Source of the DNA: Pseudomonas taeanensis MS-3
Lineage (GTDB): Bacteria; Pseudomonadota; Gammaproteobacteria; Pseudomonadales; Pseudomonadaceae
Length of the DNA stretch: 64,000 nucleotides
Direction: 5' to 3'
Assembly (NCBI RefSeq): GCF_000498575.2
Contig: NZ_AWSQ01000006.1
Location: forward strand, 156,430 to 220,429
Positions 58,947-64,000 of this stretch are shown here, one piece after another; position 1 is the stretch's first letter; each line of letters starts with the position of its first letter. Both the position numbers and the translations under genes were made by a program. The notes beneath the pieces were generated by a model, which worked only from the letters and a program-made list of their open reading frames with translations, searched no databases and was not told the origin of the DNA.

Positions 58947-59951
58947 ATGACTATTGCGCAGCCCACACCACTCAAACGCGTCAGCATTCTCGCCACCGAA
59001 GGTGTATTCGCCTCGACCCTGATGCAGGCTAAAGACTTCTTTCACATGGCCAGCCTGCGCTACGGTAAGCAACAGGGTCTCGGCCTGACGCCGACCTTCG
59101 ACATTCGCCTGGTCAGCCCGGACGGACAGGCAGCGCGCAGTTTCAGCGGTGTATTGATGCCGGTTGATGGCCCCCTGGATCACGCCGACCTGATCATCCT
59201 CCCCGCCTTTTGGGACGACTTCGACGCACTCTGCCAACGCCACCCACAGGTACTCAGCTGGCTCAAAGAACGCCACGCATCCGGCAGCGTGATCTGTGGC
59301 GAAGCCACTGGCGTGTTCTGGATGGCGCAGGCCGGGTTACTCGATGGCAAGGAAGCGACCACCTACTGGCGCTTCTTCAACGAATTCACCGAACGCTTCC
59401 CCAAAGTGCTGCTAAATCAGGAAAAACACCTCTCCGATGCCGACAATCTGTACTGTGCCGGCGGCGTTACCTCGGCTTGCGACCTGTATATCTACCTGAT
59501 CGAACGCTTTTGCGGCGCCAGCGTGGCGCAAGGCGTGGCCCGCGATATCCTCTATGAGGTGCAGCGCAGCTACACCCCTGGACGTATCGGATTTGGCGGA
59601 CAGAAGCTGCACCACGACCTGATCATCCTGCAGATCCAACAATGGCTGGAAGATCACTTCGCCGACAAGTTCCGCTTCGAGGACGTCGCCCGCGAACACG
59701 GCATGAGCATCCGCAACTTTATGCGGCGCTTTCAAGCGGCTACCGGCGACAAGCCCCTGCACTACCTGCAGCGGTTACGCATCGAAACCGCCAAGGGTTT
59801 ACTCAGCGCCACTCGCAAGAGCATCAAGACCATCAGCTACGAAGTCGGCTATGACGATGCCAGCTTCTTCGCCCGCCTGTTCCGACAGCACACCGAACTG
59901 TCACCCAACCAGTACCGCCGCCAGTTTCACCACCAGGACAGCCCCGCCTGA
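58947..59951 (+). CDS. GlxA-type AraC-family regulator
   Basis: A 334-residue protein. The N-terminal part (1-200) has a DJ-1/PfpI-like fold (VSILATEGVFASTLMQAKDFF, LIILPAFWDDF, GSVICGEATGVFWMAQAGLLDG, with Cys replacing the nucleophile region as CGEATG). The C-terminal part has two AraC helix-turn-helix motifs: FEDVAREHGMSIRNFMRRFQAATG and SIKTISYEVGYDDASFFARLFRQHTELSPNQYRRQF. The 196-bp region to the divergent acyl-CoA dehydrogenase gene is its probable target. The ligand is unknown. A terminator follows. Confidence 0.92.
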   Translation: MTIAQPTPLKRVSILATEGVFASTLMQAKDFFHMASLRYGKQQGLGLTPTFDIRLVSPDGQAARSFSGVLMPVDGPLDHADLIILPAFWDDFDALCQRHPQVLSWLKERHASGSVICGEATGVFWMAQAGLLDGKEATTYWRFFNEFTERFPKVLLNQEKHLSDADNLYCAGGVTSACDLYIYLIERFCGASVAQGVARDILYEVQRSYTPGRIGFGGQKLHHDLIILQIQQWLEDHFADKFRFEDVAREHGMSIRNFMRRFQAATGDKPLHYLQRLRIETAKGLLSATRKSIKTISYEVGYDDASFFARLFRQHTELSPNQYRRQFHHQDSPA

Positions 59952-59962
59952 TTGCACCCAAC

Positions 59963-59989
59963 AAAAAGGCCGCCCATCGGCAGCCTTTT
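59963..59989. terminator. intrinsic terminator after the AraC-type gene
   Basis: A hairpin of AAAAGGC-x-GCC / GGC-x-GCCTTTT with one internal mismatch and a CATC loop. It lies between the convergent regulator and zapE and has A and T runs on its flanks. Confidence 0.75.
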
Positions 59990-60003
59990 CAGTGAATCGC
60001 GGA

Positions 60004-61098
60004 TCAGGGTTTGTGCGCCCGTGAGAGAAACTCATGGGACTGCATTTCCAGCAGCCGACTCAAGGTACGCTGGAACTCGAAGGTCAGGCGGCCACCGGTG
60101 TAGAGGTCTTTCAGCTCCACTTCGGCGGAAATAATCAGCTTGACGTTGCGGTCGTAGAACTCATCCACCAGATTGATAAAACGACGCGCCATGTCTTCCT
60201 TGGCCACGCTCATCTGCTCGACATTGGAAATCAGTACGGCGTGGAAAATCTTGCCAAGCTCGATGTAGTCGTTCTGACTGCGCGGGCCATCGCACAGTTC
60301 GCGAAACTCAAACCAGGCCACGTCATCACCGACTTTGCGCGCGGTAATCGCCCGATTCTCGATCATCAACGGCTCATCCACCTGCACCGAGCAATGCTCG
60401 GGCAACAGGCTGGTGAAGCTCTTCTGCAGGCTTTCTTCGGCCGCCGCATCCAGCGGCCAGTGGAACAACTCGGCCTGCTCCAGGGCGCGCAGGCGGTAGT
60501 CGACGCCGCTGTCGACGTTGACGATCTCGGTGTGCTGCTTCAGCAGGGCGATGGCCGGGAGAAAGCGCGCACGCTGCAAACCATCCTTGTACAGACCGTC
60601 CGGCACTATGTTGGACGTTGCTACCAGAGTGACACCGTTCTTGAACAGCTCCTCCAGCAGCATGGCGAGAATCATCGCATCGGTAATGTCGGAGACAAAA
60701 AATTCGTCGAAGCAAATCACCCGTGCCTCATCGGCAAAACGCCGACCGATGATCGTAAGCGGATTCTTCTCGCCCTTGAGCGTGCGCATTTCCTCATGCA
60801 CCCGCTTCATGAAGCGATGGAAGTGCGTGCGCATCTTCTGCTCGAACGGCAGGGCATCGAAGAAGGTATCGACCAGATAGGTCTTGCCACGCCCGACACC
60901 GCCCCAGAAGTACAGGCCTTTTACCGGCCCCTGGGGTTTCTTGCCAAAGAGCTTGCCGAGCAACCCGGTCTTGCTCTGCCCATCAGCCACCAGCTCGTCG
61001 TACAGACGCTGCAGATGGCGCACTGCAGTTTCCTGAGCAGCGTCATGGAAGAAGTCAGGGCGTTCGAGGTCGGCCTGATAGCGCTCTAGCGGTGTCAT
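60004..61098 (-). CDS. zapE: cell division ATPase ZapE (AFG1 family)
   Basis: A 364-residue AAA ATPase. Walker A is GGVGRGKT at 66-73, Walker B VICFDEFFVSD, sensor LVATSNIVPDGLYKDGLQR, and the C-terminal EFQRTLSRLLEMQS. ZapE associates with the Z ring late in division in E. coli and has been linked to low-oxygen or heat stress. The ATG at 61098 (MTPLERYQAD) matches family N-termini; an upstream ATG at 61161 is not supported. Confidence 0.93.
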   Translation of the reverse strand: MTPLERYQADLERPDFFHDAAQETAVRHLQRLYDELVADGQSKTGLLGKLFGKKPQGPVKGLYFWGGVGRGKTYLVDTFFDALPFEQKMRTHFHRFMKRVHEEMRTLKGEKNPLTIIGRRFADEARVICFDEFFVSDITDAMILAMLLEELFKNGVTLVATSNIVPDGLYKDGLQRARFLPAIALLKQHTEIVNVDSGVDYRLRALEQAELFHWPLDAAAEESLQKSFTSLLPEHCSVQVDEPLMIENRAITARKVGDDVAWFEFRELCDGPRSQNDYIELGKIFHAVLISNVEQMSVAKEDMARRFINLVDEFYDRNVKLIISAEVELKDLYTGGRLTFEFQRTLSRLLEMQSHEFLSRAHKP

Positions 61099-61226
61099 AT
61101 TCGTTAGCCAGGCAAGTAAAAACGGGGCCGACACTTTAGCGACGCCCCCGTGAATTGGCAATCTGTCGCCAGCGTTAACTGTGGCGAATTCTGCCGCCCT
61201 TTCGGCCTAGAGGCTCGACTATCGCC

Positions 61227-62594
61227 CTACCCCTGGGCTCCCGCCAACCCGGCGATGATATCGCGCAGACGCAACATGGCGGCGTCCAGCTCTTCCGGAT
61301 CGGCATAGGGCGGGCTATCGGCCAGACACTCGCCATCCAGCCAGAGGGTGAATTGATCGCCCTCGTCCTCACGCAATTCCAGGGCATCGGCGCCCTGGGC
61401 GATCAGTCGCTGGCTGACGACGCCGACCGCCTTGGGGTCGCTGAAGGGGCGCGAGAGCAACAGCTGCTCGCCGTCGGCAGCCAGGAAGCGGAAGCGGAAG
61501 CTGCCATCGGGCTCGCGAAAACTGACAAAGCGCGCGCTCTTGGCCGCCTTTTTCTTGCCCTCGCCAGCTACCTTGACTTGTTCGCGGAAGGAGCGCAGGC
61601 CGACCGCCTCGCGCAGCTCACCGAGGAACGGGGTGGCAATCCTGCGCGCCTTGGCCGCACCAGCCAGGAGAATATCCTCGAGCTCGGCCGGCCGCCCAAT
61701 CAGGGCCTGATAGCGCTCGCGCGCCTCGCCCAGCTCGGCATCGAGCAACTCGAACAGGCGCTGTTTGGCCTCGCCCCAGGCCAGACCGGCCAACAGGTCG
61801 GCCCGAAACTCGGCCTGCTGCACAGGAGTGGCAAAAGCCTGATAAAGGGTGAACAGGTGCGAGCTGTCCGGGTCCTTCGCTTCGCCCGGCAACCTGGAAT
61901 CGGTGACGATGCGAGCGATCGCCTCCTTCAGCTGTTTGGCGCTGCCAAACAGCGGGATGGTGTTGTCGTAGCTCTTCGACATCTTGCGCCCGTCGAGCCC
62001 TGGCAGGGTCGCCACCTCCTCCTCGATCACCGCTTCAGGCAGGGTGAACAGCTCATTGCCCTGACCAAACAGATGATTGAAACGCTGCGCAATGTCGCGG
62101 GCCATCTCCACGTGCTGGATCTGATCCCGGCCGACCGGCACCTTGTGCGCGTTGAACATCAGGATGTCCGCCGCCATCAGCACCGGATAGCTGAACAGAC
62201 CCATGGTCACGCCGGCATCCGGGTCTTCACCGGCTTCGACGTTCTTATCCACCGAAGCTTTGTAGGCATGGGCGCGATTGAGCAAGCCCTTGCCGGCTAC
62301 GCAAGTGAGCAACCAGCACAACTCGGGAATTTCCGGGATGTCGGATTGCCGGTAGAAAGTCGCCCTGTTGACATCCAGGCCGCAAGCCAGCCAGGTTGCG
62401 GCAATTTCCAGGCGCGAGCGCTGGATGCGCACAGGATCATCGCACTTGATCAGCGCATGGTAGTCGGCGAGAAAGTAGAAGGACTCCACCTTGGCGTCGC
62501 GACTGGCGACGATGGCCGGGCGAATCGCGCCCGCATAGTTGCCGAGATGCGGCGTGCCGGTGGTGGTGATGCCGGTAAGAATACGAGTGGTCAT
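61227..62594 (-). CDS. trpS: tryptophanyl-tRNA synthetase
   Basis: A 455-residue class I synthetase. HIGH-like motif: TTTGTPHLGNYAGAI; KMSKS is intact in LDGRKMSKSYDNTIPLFG; PVGRDQIQHVEMARDIA lies between. It is longer than the usual 330-residue bacterial enzyme because of a C-terminal extension (about 350-455, rich in Lys/Ala then VSFREPDGSFRFRFLAADGEQLL) seen in many pseudomonads. It charges tRNA-Trp. The function of the extension is unknown. Confidence 0.95.
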   Translation of the reverse strand: MTTRILTGITTTGTPHLGNYAGAIRPAIVASRDAKVESFYFLADYHALIKCDDPVRIQRSRLEIAATWLACGLDVNRATFYRQSDIPEIPELCWLLTCVAGKGLLNRAHAYKASVDKNVEAGEDPDAGVTMGLFSYPVLMAADILMFNAHKVPVGRDQIQHVEMARDIAQRFNHLFGQGNELFTLPEAVIEEEVATLPGLDGRKMSKSYDNTIPLFGSAKQLKEAIARIVTDSRLPGEAKDPDSSHLFTLYQAFATPVQQAEFRADLLAGLAWGEAKQRLFELLDAELGEARERYQALIGRPAELEDILLAGAAKARRIATPFLGELREAVGLRSFREQVKVAGEGKKKAAKSARFVSFREPDGSFRFRFLAADGEQLLLSRPFSDPKAVGVVSQRLIAQGADALELREDEGDQFTLWLDGECLADSPPYADPEELDAAMLRLRDIIAGLAGAQG

Positions 62595-62639
62595 GGCGTT
62601 CGCTTGTCAGGTTAGGCGCTGGTCGGCTGCAACCGGGAA

Positions 62640-63272
62640 TCAAAGGCGCGGCAAAACCAAGGCCTTCAAGTCGGTCAACTTGCCGTGAAAAAAGTGCCCA
62701 CATTCTGCCACTTTCAGCAGCTCATGGGGACGCTCCTGCGCCGCCGACCAGTCATAAACCACCTGCGGGCTGATCACCTCATCGTCTTCCGGCTGGATCA
62801 GGGTCAGCGGACACCGTTGCGGCAGCGGCGTGTCTGCTGTCAGCCGCGTGACCGCCGGGGCGACCATAAACAACTGGACCAATTCAACACCCTGGTTTTC
62901 CAGGCGCCCGCCCAGGCTGGCAGCGACAAAGCCACCAAAGGAGAAACCCATCAGGGTCAATGGCAAGTGCGGGTACTGGGTGCGCAACCAGCAGGCTACG
63001 GCCTCGGCATCATCGACCTCGCCGCTTGCCATGTCATGGGTACCGGCACTGGCGCCAACACCACGGTAATTGAAACGCAATGTGGCCAGACCGGCATCGC
63101 GCGCGGTGCGCTGCAGGGTTGAAACAACTTTGTTGAGCATGCTGCCGCCCTGCACCGGATTGGGGTGGCAGATCAGCGCAACGCCCCGCGCATCGGGCAC
63201 TTCGAGAAACAGGGCTTCCAACTGGCCACAAGGACCATCGATCAATGTGGGGGTTTCGCGGTTGAGCAACAA
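62640..63272 (-). CDS. alpha/beta hydrolase (YtfL/dienelactone-type lipase-fold protein)
   Basis: A 210-residue alpha/beta hydrolase. ALICHPNPVQGGSMLNKVV is the oxyanion-side block, ATLRFNYRGVGASAGTHD follows, and the nucleophile elbow is GFSFGGF. The catalytic Asp and His are likely in LIQPEDDEVISP and AECGHFFHG. The start codon is a TTG at 63272 or 63269; there is no ATG nearby, and GGAG sits 4-7 bases upstream. The substrate is unknown. Located upstream of trpS, separated by 45 bases, so the two may be co-transcribed. Confidence 0.87.
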   Translation of the reverse strand: MLLNRETPTLIDGPCGQLEALFLEVPDARGVALICHPNPVQGGSMLNKVVSTLQRTARDAGLATLRFNYRGVGASAGTHDMASGEVDDAEAVACWLRTQYPHLPLTLMGFSFGGFVAASLGGRLENQGVELVQLFMVAPAVTRLTADTPLPQRCPLTLIQPEDDEVISPQVVYDWSAAQERPHELLKVAECGHFFHGKLTDLKALVLPRL

Positions 63273-63409
63273 TGAACTCCGTGACCCCGAACTGGGTCGA
63301 CTCGTCTAGCTGACAGCCTGCGCCAGACTGATTTTGGCATTGCATTGCGGTATACAGCGCAGGTTCCAGCCGTTAACGTAAAGCAAAGCCGCTTAGAGAG
63401 GAAGGACTC

Positions 63410-63850
63410 GTGGAACAGACGCTCACAGCCTGGTTGCTACCGGCCCTCACCCTGGTCGCCGGTGTCGCCATCGGCTTCCTGATCGCCCGCCTTGCGCCCA
63501 ATGCAGCCCCCGGCCGCACACAGCGCCAATTGGACGACATGCAGGCCCGTTTCGACGCTTACCAGAGCGAGGTGGTAACCCATTTCAACACCACCGCCAA
63601 TCTGGTGAAGAAACTCACCCAGAACTACCAGGATGTGCAGGAGCACTTATCCGAAGGCGCCAATCGCTTAGCGCTTGACGAACTGACGCGGCAACGCTTG
63701 CTCGCCGCCTTGCATGCCGACGAAGGCAGCGTAAAACGCGAACGCATAAGCACACCGAAGAACGATGAAATGCCCAAGGACTATGCCCCTAAAAGCGCCG
63801 ATGTACCGGGTATGCTCGACGAAAACTACGGCTTGAAGAGCAAGCGTTGA
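63410..63850 (+). CDS. zapG: ZapG (YhcB/DUF1043) membrane protein
   Basis: A 146-residue protein: one N-terminal helix (LLPALTLVAGVAIGFLIARL, about 9-28), then a coiled coil with LDDMQARFDAYQSEVVTHFNTTANLVKKLTQNYQDVQEHL, the DUF1043 signature, and a polar tail. YhcB/ZapG in E. coli interacts with division and elongation proteins and affects envelope growth. The start is GTG with AGGAAGG seven to nine bases upstream. It lies at the head of the cys region in other pseudomonads. Confidence 0.92.
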   Translation: MEQTLTAWLLPALTLVAGVAIGFLIARLAPNAAPGRTQRQLDDMQARFDAYQSEVVTHFNTTANLVKKLTQNYQDVQEHLSEGANRLALDELTRQRLLAALHADEGSVKRERISTPKNDEMPKDYAPKSADVPGMLDENYGLKSKR

Positions 63851-63860
63851 GTGAACTGAT

Positions 63861-63956
63861 CGGCTAGCGGGCCGTTGGAAAATGTAGCGAGTAAAGGCTA
63901 GGCAAGGCGAAACCGGCCGAAAAAGCACAGTTTACATGTCGACGGCCTGCTAGCCG
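63861..63956. repeat. 96-bp intergenic inverted-repeat element
   Basis: Terminal arms CGGCTAGCGGGCCGT (63861-63875) and ACGGCCTGCTAGCCG (63942-63956) are inverted copies with one mismatch. The centre contains GTAGCGAGTAAAGGCTAGGCAAGG and AAACCGGCCGAAAAAG. No ORF. The layout is like the short palindromic intergenic repeats found in many copies in Pseudomonas genomes; copy number could not be checked here. Confidence 0.6.
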
Positions 63957-63984
63957 TTGCGACAGCAGCTAGCTACTGTCCAGC

Positions 63985-64000
63985 CAACAAAAAGCCCCGC
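63985..64000 (+). terminator. left half of a probable terminator, cut by window end
   Basis: AACAAAAAGCCCCGC at the right edge looks like the A-run plus left arm of a GC stem; the matching arm would be outside the window. Confidence 0.3.

Noticed and set aside
1..64000. CRISPR arrays, prophage, insertion sequences, integrons, toxin-antitoxin or defence genes
   Set aside because: Scanning found no spaced repeats of CRISPR type, no transposase or integrase motifs, and no defence-type domains; nearly all space is filled by core genes.

Overview
This 64 kb window is chromosomal DNA of a Pseudomonas species. The dcw division/cell-wall cluster ends in lpxC, and the flanking order (M23 peptidase, secA, argJ; rnpB, rsmI, lpoA, yraN, gmhA, dolP, sspBA, petABC, rpsI-rplM, zapE, trpS, zapG) is the pseudomonad arrangement I know from P. 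aeruginosa PA4388-PA4441. Codons are GC-rich. I see no insertion sequence, prophage, integrase, tRNA or CRISPR array. The species is unresolved.

Layout. 1-12 kb: accessory-type core genes (HugZ-like flavoprotein fragment, SDR, DUF481 barrel, Atl DNA-repair protein, AmpG, InaA-like protein, MscS channel, YajQ, a response regulator with a decayed GGDEF domain, PanE, a large sensor kinase, PduO-type adenosyltransferase). 12-21 kb: an envelope-homeostasis block built around the two-component system ColRS. colR-colS runs into warA, inaA and dgkA on the minus strand. An LtaS-like membrane sulfatase-fold transferase and a PAP2 phosphatase lie divergently, followed by an HPP-CBS protein. 21-28 kb: Nudix/ThiE fusion, GST, argJ, secA, an M23 peptidase and DciA. 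28.6-46.4 kb: the complete dcw cluster on the minus strand, from mraZ (46.3 kb) to lpxC (28.6 kb), with nearly all genes overlapping or abutting. 46.6-51.4 kb: rnpB, rsmI and, on the plus strand, lpoA-yraN-gmhA-dolP. 51.4-56.3 kb: sspBA, the cytochrome bc1 operon petABC, and rplM-rpsI. 56.5-63.9 kb: aldo-keto reductase, acyl-CoA dehydrogenase with a divergent AraC-type regulator, zapE, trpS, an alpha/beta hydrolase, zapG, and a terminal inverted-repeat element.

The most informative new observation is regulatory. Two sites carry three tandem TTTNACG-like hexamer/heptamer units at an exact 11-bp period: one starts directly after the colS stop codon in front of warA (14995-15023), the other lies in the colR/LtaS-like divergent region (17002-17030, with a weaker fourth unit to 17041). 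This is the layout expected of an OmpR-family regulator, and it suggests that ColR controls both the warA-inaA-dgkA operon and the LtaS-like transferase. The gene set could form a lipid cycle: a transferase that releases diacylglycerol, DgkA that rephosphorylates it, and a PAP2 phosphatase. Also notable are an MraZ operator with three GTGG units at 10-bp period downstream of a good sigma-70 promoter, two InaA paralogues lacking the usual kinase catalytic Asp, and an Atl protein with Trp in place of the alkyl-acceptor Cys.

Most of the window is conserved core genome. Gene functions below rest on motif recognition by eye; no database search was run.
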